This document shows positions 50,272 through 58,673 of a DNA stretch of 64,000 nucleotides, piece after piece. Position numbers and translations under genes: made by a program. The notes below the pieces were generated by a model. It searched no databases. It was given only the letters and a program-made list of their open reading frames with translations, and was not told the origin of the DNA. The first letter of the stretch is position 1; each line of letters begins with the position of its first letter. The stretch is from an uncultured Eubacteriales bacterium. GTDB lineage: Bacteria > Bacillota > Clostridia > Christensenellales > UMGS416. The stretch is from NCBI GenBank assembly GCA_900542005.1, contig UQLW01000004.1:61724-125723 (forward strand), read 5' to 3'.

Positions 50272-51444
50272 TTATGCCTTTTTCAGCAGTTCGGCCTTAT
50301 CCAGACGCTCCCAGGGCAGATCCAGATCCGCCCGGCCAAAGTGGCCGTAGGCAGCCGTAGCCTGGTAAATGGGGCGGCGCAGGTCCAAATCGGCGATAAT
50401 GGCCGCAGGCCGCAGGTCCACCCGCTCCATCACCCGCTGGGCGATCTCCTCATCGCTGATGGTCCCGGTGCCGAAGGTTTCTACCCGCACCGATACGGGC
50501 CTGGCCACGCCGATGGCATAGGCCAGCTGGATCTCGCACCTGCGCGCCAGGCCTGCGGCTACGATGTTCTTAGCCAGGTAGCGGGCCATATAGCAGGCGG
50601 AACGGTCGACCTTGGTGGGGTCCTTGCCGGAGAAGGCGCCGCCGCCATGGCGGGCATAGCCGCCGTAGGTATCCACGATGATCTTGCGGCCGGTCAGCCC
50701 GGTATCGCCGTGGGGGCCGCCGGTCACAAACCGGCCGGTGGGGTTGGTATAGACGCAGGTAGCCTCATCCATCCACTTGCCCAATACCGGGCGGATCACC
50801 TGTTCTTTGAGATCTTCATCAATCTTTTCCAGCGTTACGTCCGGGTCGTGCTGGGTCGATACCACCACCGTCTCCACCCGCAGAGGCCGGTCGTTTTCAT
50901 CATATTCCACCGTTACCTGGGTTTTGCCGTCGGGCCGCAGATAGGGAAGGGTACCGTCCTTGCGCACCTGGGAAAGGCGGATCGCCAGCCGGTGGGCCAG
51001 GGCGATAGGCAGGGGCATATATTCCGGCGTCTCGTCGCAGGCAAAGCCGAACATCATGCCCTGGTCACCCGCGCCGATGTCCAGGCCGTCACCATGGCCC
51101 TGCTTGGCCTCCAGCGACCGGTCAACGCCCAGGGCGATGTCCGGCGACTGCTCGTTGATGGAGGTAAGCACGGCGCAGGTCTTATAGTCAAAGCCGTAAT
51201 CGCTCTTGTCGTAGCCCACCTCCCGGATCACATTACGGGCCACCGACTGGATATCCACATAGGCCGAGGTGGTAATCTCGCCGGCCACCATCACCATGCC
51301 GGTGGCCGCCATGACCTCGCAGGCCACACGCGCCTGGGGATCCTGAGCGAAGATCGCGTCCAGTACGCCGTCGGCAATCTGGTCGCAGAGCTTATCAGGA
51401 TGCCCCTCGGTTACCGACTCAGAGGTAAAATAGCGCTTCATCAT
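50272..51444 (-). CDS. metK: S-adenosylmethionine synthase
   Basis: A 390-residue enzyme that makes SAM from methionine and ATP. All three signatures are present: FTSESVTEGHPDKLCDQIAD near the start, GAGDQGMMFGFA (the signature 1 hexapeptide region) and GGGAFSGKDPTKVDRS (signature 2, GGGAFSxKD). RFVTGGPHGDTGLTGRKIIVDTYGG lies between. Length and order match bacterial MetK. AGGAGG is 9 nt before the ATG at 51444. The leader carries a SAM riboswitch with terminator, so expression falls when SAM is abundant. Confidence 0.98.
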   Translation of the reverse strand: MMKRYFTSESVTEGHPDKLCDQIADGVLDAIFAQDPQARVACEVMAATGMVMVAGEITTSAYVDIQSVARNVIREVGYDKSDYGFDYKTCAVLTSINEQSPDIALGVDRSLEAKQGHGDGLDIGAGDQGMMFGFACDETPEYMPLPIALAHRLAIRLSQVRKDGTLPYLRPDGKTQVTVEYDENDRPLRVETVVVSTQHDPDVTLEKIDEDLKEQVIRPVLGKWMDEATCVYTNPTGRFVTGGPHGDTGLTGRKIIVDTYGGYARHGGGAFSGKDPTKVDRSACYMARYLAKNIVAAGLARRCEIQLAYAIGVARPVSVRVETFGTGTISDEEIAQRVMERVDLRPAAIIADLDLRRPIYQATAAYGHFGRADLDLPWERLDKAELLKKA

Positions 51445-51493
51445 CTTATCCATCCTCCTAACCGCCTGACGGCGGTAAAAATATTGCATGCCG

Positions 51494-51525
51494 CAAAAAA
51501 ACACCCCATCGCGCCGATGGGGTGT
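51494..51525 (-). terminator. Riboswitch-controlled terminator in the metK leader
   Basis: On the minus strand ACACCCCATC-GGCGC-GATGGGGTGT is followed by TTTTTT. It lies between the aptamer and the start codon and is the off-state structure. Confidence 0.92.
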
Positions 51526-51545
51526 CTGCCTTCAATTTGGATTGT

Positions 51546-51633
51546 CCATCCATCGGTCAAGCCTTAGCACCTTGCCGGACGGCAGGTTGCTGTGCGGTCA
51601 ACGAGCTTGTCTCTCGCGCACTCTTCATGGTGG
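51546..51633 (-). ncRNA. SAM riboswitch aptamer (SAM-I/SAM-IV family type)
   Basis: The minus-strand RNA starts at or near base 51633. The P1 closing helix is CCACCAU/AUGGaUGG, then P2 GUGCG/CGCAC encloses a hairpin CGAG/CUCG. The hairpin loop ACAAGC can form a pseudoknot with GCUUG downstream. The conserved core AGCAACC...GGUGCUAA flanks the stem UGCC/GGCA. These are the shared core features of the SAM-I and SAM-IV classes. It precedes metK with a perfect intrinsic terminator, so SAM binding should cause early termination. Confidence 0.85.
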
Positions 51634-51638
51634 GAATA

Positions 51639-51667
51639 ATGATAACAGACAGGCGCTTCCTTGTCAA
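51639..51667 (-). promoter_or_regulatory. Promoter of the metK riboswitch transcript
   Basis: Minus strand TTGACA (51662-51667), 17-bp spacer, TATCAT (51639-51644), placing the start of transcription at the first base of the P1 helix. Confidence 0.9.
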
Positions 51668-51694
51668 GGGTTTTTCCGTGGCCAAGGCTATGGA

Positions 51695-51725
51695 TCAAAA
51701 AAGGGCCGCCCCTTCAGGCAGCCCT
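51695..51725 (-). terminator. Terminator after the small lipoprotein gene
   Basis: On the minus strand AGGGCTGCC/GGCGGCCCT with a 6-nt loop is followed by TTTTTT. Confidence 0.85.
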
Positions 51726-51742
51726 ATGGCCGGATCGCCGGT

Positions 51743-52117
51743 TTATTTTTTTGTGAAGATCAGCGTCGCGCCGGATTCCTCGATATGCAGCTCATTGTCT
51801 ACCAGGGTGCCGACCATATCCTCGCCCTCGGAGGTCATGGTCACCTTGTCGCCCTCAATTTTGTAGGTCCCCTCGCCGGTCTCCCCGGCGAAGTTGGCGG
51901 TAAACTTGCCGCCGTTGAACTCCATGGTCAGGCTGTCGGACAGGCCCATGCTGCTCAGGGCCTCCTTGGACAGCGTGATACCGGAGGCTTCCGCGCTGCT
52001 CAGCTCCCAGGTGCCGGTCATAGCGTCGGTTCCGCCGGTAGCCGAGGAACAGGCCGCCAGCAGGATGGCCGCCGCCAGGAACAGGCTCAACAATACAGGG
52101 GTTTTCATTCTTTTCAT
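51743..52117 (-). CDS. Small lipoprotein, beta-barrel-like
   Basis: A 124-residue protein with signal segment and lipobox LLAAC (Cys about 23). The mature part alternates short beta strands (GTWELSSAEASGITL, SLTMEFNGGKFTANF, GTYKIEGDKVTMTSEG and ATLIFTKK), a pattern like the lipocalin-type small exported proteins of Clostridia. Function unknown, perhaps ligand binding at the cell surface. AGAAGGAG precedes the ATG. It is monocistronic with its own terminator. Confidence 0.75.
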   Translation of the reverse strand: MKRMKTPVLLSLFLAAAILLAACSSATGGTDAMTGTWELSSAEASGITLSKEALSSMGLSDSLTMEFNGGKFTANFAGETGEGTYKIEGDKVTMTSEGEDMVGTLVDNELHIEESGATLIFTKK

Positions 52118-52225
52118 CGTGATCTCTCCTTCTTCACAATGGATACCCCTATTATTTTATCATAAAACCCTTCGATGTAAAGGGCCTTCGCTCCCAGGAG
52201 GCCTGAATTTCCTTCGCTTTTCCGC

Positions 52226-52906
52226 CTACAGCAGAAAGACAAACCGGTCCGCCCGGTATACGGTATGGTACAGCTCCAGCACGGCCCCGTCCGGCCGTCG
52301 AAGGGTCTTGCTGCTGAGCGTCAGCCCCGTGGCATAGCCTGTAAGCCCCAGAAGCTCCCGCTCGCGCTTGCTCAGCAGCCCCAGGGTGAATTGTCCATCG
52401 GCGCTGTAGAAATCGCAAAAGCCGTTCTGCCGCAGGTAGGCAAAGGACGAAGTGATCGAACCGGCATCCCGGCTTAGCTGCGGAAAATACTTTTCCGGCA
52501 GGTAGCGGGTGTGCAGGGCGGCCGGTTCGCCGTTCAGGATCCGCAGCAGCACGATCTTCCACACCGGGTCGCCCCGTTCCGCCCCCAGGCATTCATAGAT
52601 CGGCCCGTTGTACCCGATGCGCTTGGCCAGAATATTTTGAGACTCATATGGAATCCCCAGCGCCTGCATTTTCTGGGTAAAGCTGCCGCCGCTAATCATA
52701 GAAAGGGGGATCTTCTCCCGGCGGCCGGCAAAGAAGCTGCCGCTGCCCTGCAGGGAGTAGATATAGCCCAGCTCCTTCAGGCGCCCATAGGCCTTGCGTA
52801 CATCCGCCCGGGGTACGCCGTACCGGGCGGCCAGCTTGTTTTCGCTGGGCAGCTTTTCCCCCTTGCGGAATTTTCCCTTTTCCACCCCGCGGATGATTTC
52901 ATCCAC
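52226..52906 (-). CDS. GntR/HutC family regulator with UTRA domain, likely phn regulator
   Basis: A protein of at least 226 residues. A GntR winged helix (GKFRKGEKLPSENKLAARYG, RADVRKAYGRLKELGYIYSL, QGSGSFFAG) is followed by a UTRA ligand-binding domain (about 80-225) with PVWKIVLLRILNGEPAALHTRYLP. PhnF, which controls phosphonate operons, has this plan. The frame at 52906 starts on GTG without a ribosome site and trims the first helix. GGAGG lies 9 nt before an in-frame CTG at 52927, which may be the true start. It is divergent from phnD, so it probably represses the C-P lyase operon. Confidence 0.87.
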   Translation of the reverse strand: MDEIIRGVEKGKFRKGEKLPSENKLAARYGVPRADVRKAYGRLKELGYIYSLQGSGSFFAGRREKIPLSMISGGSFTQKMQALGIPYESQNILAKRIGYNGPIYECLGAERGDPVWKIVLLRILNGEPAALHTRYLPEKYFPQLSRDAGSITSSFAYLRQNGFCDFYSADGQFTLGLLSKRERELLGLTGYATGLTLSSKTLRRPDGAVLELYHTVYRADRFVFLL

Positions 52907-53032
52907 GATGACAGTCCAGTCGTTCAGGTTTTTCGTCCTCCTGCACCCCCTTCCCTTTGCGGATTATAGCAGATCGAAAAAAAGGGGACAACCCAACTGG
53001 AATTGTTTTTACTTGTTTTTTTCGGAAGATAC

Positions 53033-53061
53033 TTGGCGCCTTTACCGGGGCTTACTATGCT
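53033..53061 (+). promoter_or_regulatory. Candidate promoter of the phn operon
   Basis: TTGGCG (53033-53038), 17-bp spacer, TATGCT (53056-53061), 85 nt before phnD. No clear Pho box or GntR dyad was found. Confidence 0.45.
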
Positions 53062-53146
53062 GAGGATGATTTGCGGGGGGATATCCCGGTCCCTTTGCCC
53101 CGAATCCGTCCCCTCCGCAAAATCGCGTTGAAGGAGGATCATTCCC

Positions 53147-54064
53147 ATGCACATCCGCAAAAAATGGGCTGCGCTGGCCCTTGCCTCAACCCTGGCGGCC
53201 GCTTCCCTGGCTGGCTGCTCCGCTGGCACGCAGGCCAACAAGTATGGCCTGGACGAATTCGTCATGGTCCTGATTCCCGGGGAGGACACGGAAAAATCCG
53301 TGCAGCTGCGGGATAACATGGCCGTCGCAATGAGCGAGGCGCTGGGCGTCAAGGTTACCACCTATCGCGCCACCGACTACAGCGCCGCCGTAGAGGCCAT
53401 GCGTACCGGCAACGCGCAGCTGGCGCTTCTCGGCCCCTTCTCCTATGTGACCGCCACCGAGCGGGCCGGCGCCGAGTGCATATGCGTCACGGCTGAGAAG
53501 GGCACGGACGGCGGCTATCAATCCTACATCGTTGCGCCCGCCGGCAGCGATATTGAGACGCTGGCCGACCTCAAGGATAAGACCTTTGCCTTTGTCGATC
53601 CTGAATCCACCTCGGGCAACGTGGTGCCTACCAATGAGATTCTTAACGCCATGCCTGAGCTGGGCCTGACCTTCGACGACCTGCATACCGACGGGAAATA
53701 CTTTAAGTCCGCCATGTTTGCCGGCTCCCATGCCGCGTCCCTTCAGGCCGTTGTCCAGGGCAATGTCGACGCCGCCGCCGTTTCCTCCGGCACTTATATA
53801 AACCAGATCGAAGCCGGCAACGTCAAGGAGAGCGACCTGAAGATCATCCACAAGTCGCCCACGATCCCCGGATCCCCCATCGCCATTCAGAAGGATCTGC
53901 CTCAGGAGCTAAAGGATAAGGTCAAGGAATTCCTGCTCAGCTACGACGATCCGGAATACTTCGGCGACGAGGAGGGCAAGGAACCCAAACGGTATGTTGC
54001 CATCGAGGACAGCGCTTATGACTATATCCGCGAGCTGAAAGAAAAATATAACCTCTCCGACTGA
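53147..54064 (+). CDS. phnD: Phosphonate ABC transporter substrate-binding lipoprotein
   Basis: A 305-residue lipoprotein with the lipobox SLAGC (Cys24). The mature protein has VMVLIPGEDTEKSVQLRDNMAVAMSEALG, TAVEAM-like TDYSAAVEAMRTGNAQLALLGPFSYV and FVDPESTSGNVVPTNEIL, the PhnD/PtxB signatures for phosphonate or phosphite binding. It hands ligand to the PhnE permeases at the outer membrane face of the cell. AAGGAGG precedes the ATG. It is the first gene of the phn operon, 13 nt ahead of phnC. Confidence 0.93.
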   Translation: MHIRKKWAALALASTLAAASLAGCSAGTQANKYGLDEFVMVLIPGEDTEKSVQLRDNMAVAMSEALGVKVTTYRATDYSAAVEAMRTGNAQLALLGPFSYVTATERAGAECICVTAEKGTDGGYQSYIVAPAGSDIETLADLKDKTFAFVDPESTSGNVVPTNEILNAMPELGLTFDDLHTDGKYFKSAMFAGSHAASLQAVVQGNVDAAAVSSGTYINQIEAGNVKESDLKIIHKSPTIPGSPIAIQKDLPQELKDKVKEFLLSYDDPEYFGDEEGKEPKRYVAIEDSAYDYIRELKEKYNLSD

Positions 54065-54077
54065 TAAGGAGCCGTCC

Positions 54078-54872
54078 ATGGAAAAGGTACTCAAGCTGAA
54101 AAACCTCAAGAAATATTACGGACAAACCCGCGCGGTGGAGGACGTCAGCTTTGATGTGGCCCCCGGGGAGGTGGTCGTGATCATCGGCCCCTCGGGGGCC
54201 GGAAAATCCACCGTTCTGCGCTGCATCAACCGCATGATCGACCCGACGGCCGGCAGCATCCTTTTTGAGGGCGCTGAGATGGCTACCCTGAAGAAGGAAA
54301 AGGATCTCAAGGCCGCGCGCCGCCGCATCGGTATGATCTTCCAATCCTTCAACCTGGTCTACCGGCTCTCTGTCTTTCAAAATGTGCTGCACGGACGGCT
54401 GGGGTATATGTCCACCATGGATGCCGTCCTGGGCCGCTACAGCGAAGAGGACAAGCGCAAGGCCCTGGAAATACTCAAGATGATCGGCCTGAATGAAATG
54501 ATTTACAAGAAGGCCGGGGAGCTTTCCGGCGGGCAAAAGCAGCGCGTCGGCATCGCCCGCGCGCTGATGCAGGACCCGGCGCTTCTTCTGTGCGACGAGC
54601 CCATCGCCTCCCTGGATCCCAGCTCATCCAAGATCATCATGGACCAAATTCATCAGATGGCCAAGACCCGCAACATCGCCTGCATTGTCAACCTCCATCA
54701 GGTGGACGTGGCCATGGCCTATGCCGACCGTATCGTGGGGATCCATCAGGGCCGGGTCGTCTTTGACGATACGCCCGGCAAGCTGACCACCTCCATGATC
54801 GAAACCATCTACGACACGCCCATTGAGCAGCTCACCGTGGGCCTGGAGGAGGGAATCGCAGTCCATGCATAA
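54078..54872 (+). CDS. phnC: Phosphonate ABC transporter ATP-binding protein
   Basis: A 264-residue ABC ATPase: Walker A GPSGAGKST (residues 38-46), Q-loop MIFQSFNL, signature LSGGQKQRVGIARAL, Walker B LLLCDEPIASLDP and switch His in IVNLHQVDVAMAYADRIVG. FNLVYRLSVFQNVLHGRLGY is specific for PhnC. It powers phosphonate import with PhnD and the two PhnE proteins. Its stop overlaps the start of phnE by 8 nt. Confidence 0.95.
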   Translation: MEKVLKLKNLKKYYGQTRAVEDVSFDVAPGEVVVIIGPSGAGKSTVLRCINRMIDPTAGSILFEGAEMATLKKEKDLKAARRRIGMIFQSFNLVYRLSVFQNVLHGRLGYMSTMDAVLGRYSEEDKRKALEILKMIGLNEMIYKKAGELSGGQKQRVGIARALMQDPALLLCDEPIASLDPSSSKIIMDQIHQMAKTRNIACIVNLHQVDVAMAYADRIVGIHQGRVVFDDTPGKLTTSMIETIYDTPIEQLTVGLEEGIAVHA

Positions 54873-55662
54873 AGGCTCCCGAATCGCGCTCGTCCCCCAA
54901 AAGGAGCGCCGTCTCGCCCTCGCCGCTTTCGGCGTCATCGCCGTGCTTTTTGCAGCCGCCACCTTCCATACCCGGTATCAGCCCTTTGAATTTCTGGTCA
55001 GCATGGAAAACTTCTGGCTTTTTATCTTCCAGGATCTGCTGCCGCCCAAGATCGCCGACTGGGGCACGATCCTGGAGGGCGTGGTGCAAACGGTTTCCAT
55101 GGCCGTCTCCGCCAGCCTGATCGCCGGTATCCTGTCGCTGGGCCTGGCCTTCCTGGGGGCTAACACGACCTCCCCATGGAAACCGCTGAAAAAGCTGATC
55201 CGCCTGCTGGCCTCCCTTGGGCGCAATATCCCCAGCATGATCTGGACCTTCCTTCTGATCATGGCCTTTGGTATCGGCACCGTGGTAGGCGTGCTGGCGC
55301 TGCTTATCACCACCTGCGGCTTTCTGACCCGCTCCTTCATGGAAATCATTGACGAGGTGGGCGGCGAAAGCCTGGAGGCCATGGATGCCGTAGGGGCCGG
55401 GCGGCTCACCACCATTACCCAGGTCATCATGCCCGCCTCGCTGCCAGGCTTCATCTCCTGGCTGCTCTACTCGCTGGAGGTCAATATCCGCTCCTCCACC
55501 CTGGTGGGTGCTGTCGGCGGAGGCGGCATTGGCCTGATCATGATGGGCTACATCAAGCAGTTCCGCTATCACTCGGCCATGGGCGTCATCCTGCTGGTAG
55601 CGGCGATCGTCATCCTTGTGGATATGCTGACGAATTTCCTGAGAAAGAAGGTGCTTGCATGA
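54865..55662 (+). CDS. phnE: Phosphonate ABC transporter permease (first)
   Basis: A 265-residue permease with about six membrane helices. The binding-protein-dependent transport motif is ESLEAMDAVGAGRLTTITQVIMPASLPGF (E-A-x-x-x-x-G), the contact for the ATPase, and SLGRNIPSMIWTFLLI is typical of PhnE. The ATG at 54865 overlaps the end of phnC; an earlier in-frame start inside phnC was rejected. It is followed by a second permease gene overlapping by 3-4 nt. Confidence 0.93.
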   Translation: MHKGSRIALVPQKERRLALAAFGVIAVLFAAATFHTRYQPFEFLVSMENFWLFIFQDLLPPKIADWGTILEGVVQTVSMAVSASLIAGILSLGLAFLGANTTSPWKPLKKLIRLLASLGRNIPSMIWTFLLIMAFGIGTVVGVLALLITTCGFLTRSFMEIIDEVGGESLEAMDAVGAGRLTTITQVIMPASLPGFISWLLYSLEVNIRSSTLVGAVGGGGIGLIMMGYIKQFRYHSAMGVILLVAAIVILVDMLTNFLRKKVLA

Positions 55663-56528
55663 CCGAGCGCATCGACGCGCTGCAAAAGGGCCTGCCTGAG
55701 CGGCCCGCCGAAGGCCCCCATCCCCTGCCCCGGGACCGGAGGGGCCGCATCCGCACCAAGGATCCCGCCCGGGACCGGGTCGTGAAATGGTTTTTGATCC
55801 TCTTTCTGGCGGCCGGCCTCGCCGCGCTGTTTCTGATGAAGGTCGATTGGCTTCAATTTCTGGAAGGGGTCTCCCGCATCCCGGAGGCCGTCGGCAAGCT
55901 GGCCAAAGTGGATTTCAGCCAGCTGGGGATTACATGTACCGCGCTGATGGAATCCATTGGCGTAGCTGTGCTCTCCACCGTATACAGCATGGTGGGCGGC
56001 ATGTTCCTGGCGGTGCTGCTGGCTAAGAATCTCACGCCCCTGCGTTGGCTCTCCAGCGTCCTCTCCGCCGCTCTCACCTTCCTGCGTGCTATCCCCTCCA
56101 TCATCTGGGTCCTCCTGGTGCTGGTCTGCGTGGGTTTCGGCCCATCGGCGGGCATTATCGGCATCTGCATCTTCAGCACCTCCTTTTTTGCCCGCTCCTT
56201 TGCCCAGTGCTTCGAGGAGGTGCCCGAGGAAACCCTAGAGGCCCTGCGGGCCATGGGCGCCGGCCGCGTCAAAATTTTCTTCGGCGCGGTGCTGCCCTCG
56301 GCCTTTACCGGCATCCTGGCCTGGACTTCCATCAGCTTTGAAAGCAATTTCGAGGCCTCCTCGGTGCTGGGCACGGTGGGAGCCGGCGGCATCGGCTACG
56401 TCATCTCCAACTGCATGACCCGATACGCCTATGGCCAGGCTATCGTGGCTATCGCCCTGGTGCTCGCTTTCACCTACATAATGGAGCTGGGCTTTACCGC
56501 ATTCAAGGAAAAGAAAGGTAGGATCTGA
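55659..56528 (+). CDS. phnE: Phosphonate ABC transporter permease (second)
   Basis: A 289-residue paralogue of the first PhnE with a longer polar N-terminus (about 45 residues before the first helix). It keeps the ATPase-contact loop EETLEALRAMGAGRVKIFFGAVLPSAFTG and FLRAIPSIIWVLLVLVCVG. Two different PhnE genes imply a heterodimeric channel, as in several Gram-positive phn loci. Its start overlaps the first phnE (ATGA), and phnG starts 1 nt after its stop. Confidence 0.92.
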   Translation: MTERIDALQKGLPERPAEGPHPLPRDRRGRIRTKDPARDRVVKWFLILFLAAGLAALFLMKVDWLQFLEGVSRIPEAVGKLAKVDFSQLGITCTALMESIGVAVLSTVYSMVGGMFLAVLLAKNLTPLRWLSSVLSAALTFLRAIPSIIWVLLVLVCVGFGPSAGIIGICIFSTSFFARSFAQCFEEVPEETLEALRAMGAGRVKIFFGAVLPSAFTGILAWTSISFESNFEASSVLGTVGAGGIGYVISNCMTRYAYGQAIVAIALVLAFTYIMELGFTAFKEKKGRI

Positions 56529-56529
56529 C

Positions 56530-56976
56530 ATGACAGACAGCCAAACCCTTACGCCCCGCCGCCTCTCCGCCATTATGGGGCGGGCGTCCGGCGAAGTCCT
56601 GCGGCAGCTGGCCGCCCCCCTGATGGAGCGGTACCCGGTCACCGTGATCCGCCGCCCGAAGAAAACGCTGGTCATGATCCGCATGAAGGAGACGGTCGCC
56701 AAGGCTGACTTTTACCTGGGAGAAATGCTGGCCTGCGAAGCCCTGGTGGAAATGGCGGGCCAGAAGGGCTTTGCCCTGATGGCCGGCGACGACATGGACA
56801 AGGTGCTGCATGCCGCTGTGCTGGACGCTGCGCTGAAGGCTTCGCTGCCGGAGCAGGCCGGTATCCTTGCAGCGCTTCTTGACCAGGAGCAGGCCATCCG
56901 CCGCCGTACAGCGCTTGATATCCAAAAGCACGCCCCGTCCAGGGTTGAGTTCAATACGCTGGATGTGGAATATTAA
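56530..56976 (+). CDS. phnG: C-P lyase core subunit PhnG
   Basis: A 148-residue protein. RLSAIMGRASGEVLRQLA near the start and VTVIRRPKKTLVMIRMKETVAKADFYLGEML are family signatures, with length near that of E. coli PhnG (150). PhnG with PhnH, PhnI and PhnJ forms the core complex. With PhnI it takes part in transferring the phosphonate to ATP to make the 5'-triphosphoribosyl phosphonate. It is translationally linked to phnE2. Confidence 0.93.
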   Translation: MTDSQTLTPRRLSAIMGRASGEVLRQLAAPLMERYPVTVIRRPKKTLVMIRMKETVAKADFYLGEMLACEALVEMAGQKGFALMAGDDMDKVLHAAVLDAALKASLPEQAGILAALLDQEQAIRRRTALDIQKHAPSRVEFNTLDVEY

Positions 56977-57000
56977 CCGAGGATAGGGGGAATTTCCAAT

Positions 57001-57588
57001 ATGATTACTGAAGCCCGGTTTGATCCGGTTTTCGATTGCCAGCAGGTATTCAAGGCGCTGATGAACGCCCTGGCCCGACCCGGCGTTATCTTCAGCATCC
57101 AGGATAGCCTCAAGAAGCTGCCGCCGGAGCACGCGCCGCTGGTGGCCGCGGGCCTGACGCTGCTGGATAACTGGCGCACCTTCGCGGTATGGGGCTGCAG
57201 CGCCCTGTCCGGGCAGCTGCGGGAGCTGACCTATGGGCTTCCCTCGCCGCTGGAAGAGGCCGATTACATCTTTCTTCCCCTGGGCTGCGGGGCGCCCTGC
57301 CGGGAGGTGCTGGCCCGCGCCAAGGCCGGCACGCTGCCCGAGCCCCACAAAAGCGCTACCATCCTGATTGCGCTGGAGCGCTTAACCGGCGGGCCCCGGT
57401 CGCAGCTGCGCGGCCCCGGCGTGGACGGCAGCCTGGAAATCACCCTGCCCGAGGAGGGGCTGGCCTGGCTCCGCGCCCGTCAGGAGCTGGCCTTCGAGTT
57501 TCCCTGCGGGGTTGACTTCTTTTTCCTGACACCCCAGGGGGATATTATGGGCGCGCCCCGGAAAATCACAATGGGAGGGAACGGCTGA
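57001..57588 (+). CDS. phnH: C-P lyase core subunit PhnH
   Basis: A 195-residue protein matching E. coli PhnH (194). FDCQQVFKALMNALARPGVI near the start, LTLLDNWRTFAVWG and the end FPCGVDFFFLTPQGDIMGAPRK (with G-x-D-F/L-x-x) are signatures. It is a required structural subunit of the core complex with a degenerate PLP-transferase-like fold. GGGGG lies before the ATG. The stop shares one base with the phnI start (TGATG). Confidence 0.93.
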   Translation: MITEARFDPVFDCQQVFKALMNALARPGVIFSIQDSLKKLPPEHAPLVAAGLTLLDNWRTFAVWGCSALSGQLRELTYGLPSPLEEADYIFLPLGCGAPCREVLARAKAGTLPEPHKSATILIALERLTGGPRSQLRGPGVDGSLEITLPEEGLAWLRARQELAFEFPCGVDFFFLTPQGDIMGAPRKITMGGNG

Positions 57589-58673
57589 TGGGTTATGTTG
57601 CGGTAACCGGCGGCCAGGAAGCCATCGACGCTTCCATTGAGCTGCTGAAGGAATATCGGTCCGCCGGCGGCACGCCGGTGGAGATCGGCGTGCTGCGGGA
57701 CCGGATGGGGCTATTGATTGACCGGATCATGTCTGAGGCGGGGCTCTATGCACCGGACTACGCGGCCCTGGCGCTCAAGCAATGCGAGGGAAGCCCGGAG
57801 GAGGCGGTCTTTCTGCTGCGCGCCTACCGCAGCACGCTGCCCCGGAACTATACCTCCCACACCGTGCGCGGCGACGATATGCATATCCGGCGCCGCATCA
57901 GCTCCGCCTTCAAGGATATCCCCGGCGGGCAGATGCTGGGGCCCAGCTATGATTACGTCCACCGGCTGCTGAACTTTGACCTGGCCCAGGAGGATGAATC
58001 GCAGCTTCAGCGCTGGCGCGCGGATTTTCAGGCCCGGGCGGCGGAGGCCGGCGCGGTATCCCTGGATGATAAGGCGCCCCGCGTGCTGGACCTGCTGCGG
58101 GAGGAGGGGCTCCTGGAGGCCGTCGAGGAGGATTCTTCCGAGCCCTGCGACGTTACCATGGAAAAGCTGCCGCTGCCCGCCCCCCGCAGCGCCATCCTGC
58201 AGACGCTGACCCGGGCTGATACCGGCTTTGTGTCCGGCCTGGCCTACAGCGATATCCGCGGCTTTGGCATGTCCCACCCCACCATCGGCGAGCTGCGCTA
58301 TGGCAGCCTGGAGATTGAGGTGGACTACCCGCTGGCAGAGGGCGAAAGCTGGTATGTGGGCGATATCTTCGTCACCGAGGTGGAAGGGCTTATGGGAACC
58401 CGCGCCGGCGGCGAGGGGATTGGCGTGGGCTACGGCTGCGTCATGGGGCGGAATGATACCAAGGCCATCGCCATGTCGGTGCTGGACCATGCCCTGACCC
58501 TCTCCATCGACAGCCCCACCAGTGATATGGAATTTGTCCTGCTCCATGGCGACTGCCTGGAGATGAACGGCTTTATCTCCCACCTGAAGCTGCCCCATTA
58601 CGTCACCTTCCAGTCCAAGCTTGACAGCCTGAGAATGCGGAAAAGGAGCCTTGAACACGATGCAAAGCAATAA
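57588..58673 (+). CDS. phnI: C-P lyase core subunit PhnI
   Basis: A 361-residue protein, close to E. coli PhnI (354). GYVAVTGGQEAIDASIELLKEY opens it. SGLAYSDIRGFGMSHPTIGELRYG and GVGYGCVMGRNDTKAIAMSVLDHAL are the conserved catalytic parts. PhnI is the nucleosidase that swaps the adenine of ATP for the phosphonate, aided by PhnG, PhnH and PhnL. It overlaps phnJ by 14 nt. Confidence 0.95.
   Translation: MGYVAVTGGQEAIDASIELLKEYRSAGGTPVEIGVLRDRMGLLIDRIMSEAGLYAPDYAALALKQCEGSPEEAVFLLRAYRSTLPRNYTSHTVRGDDMHIRRRISSAFKDIPGGQMLGPSYDYVHRLLNFDLAQEDESQLQRWRADFQARAAEAGAVSLDDKAPRVLDLLREEGLLEAVEEDSSEPCDVTMEKLPLPAPRSAILQTLTRADTGFVSGLAYSDIRGFGMSHPTIGELRYGSLEIEVDYPLAEGESWYVGDIFVTEVEGLMGTRAGGEGIGVGYGCVMGRNDTKAIAMSVLDHALTLSIDSPTSDMEFVLLHGDCLEMNGFISHLKLPHYVTFQSKLDSLRMRKRSLEHDAKQ

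Noticed and set aside
53062..53146. Searched for a Pho box or GntR operator ahead of phnD
   Set aside because: No pair of direct repeats or clean dyad could be seen by eye; a motif search in related operons would be needed.
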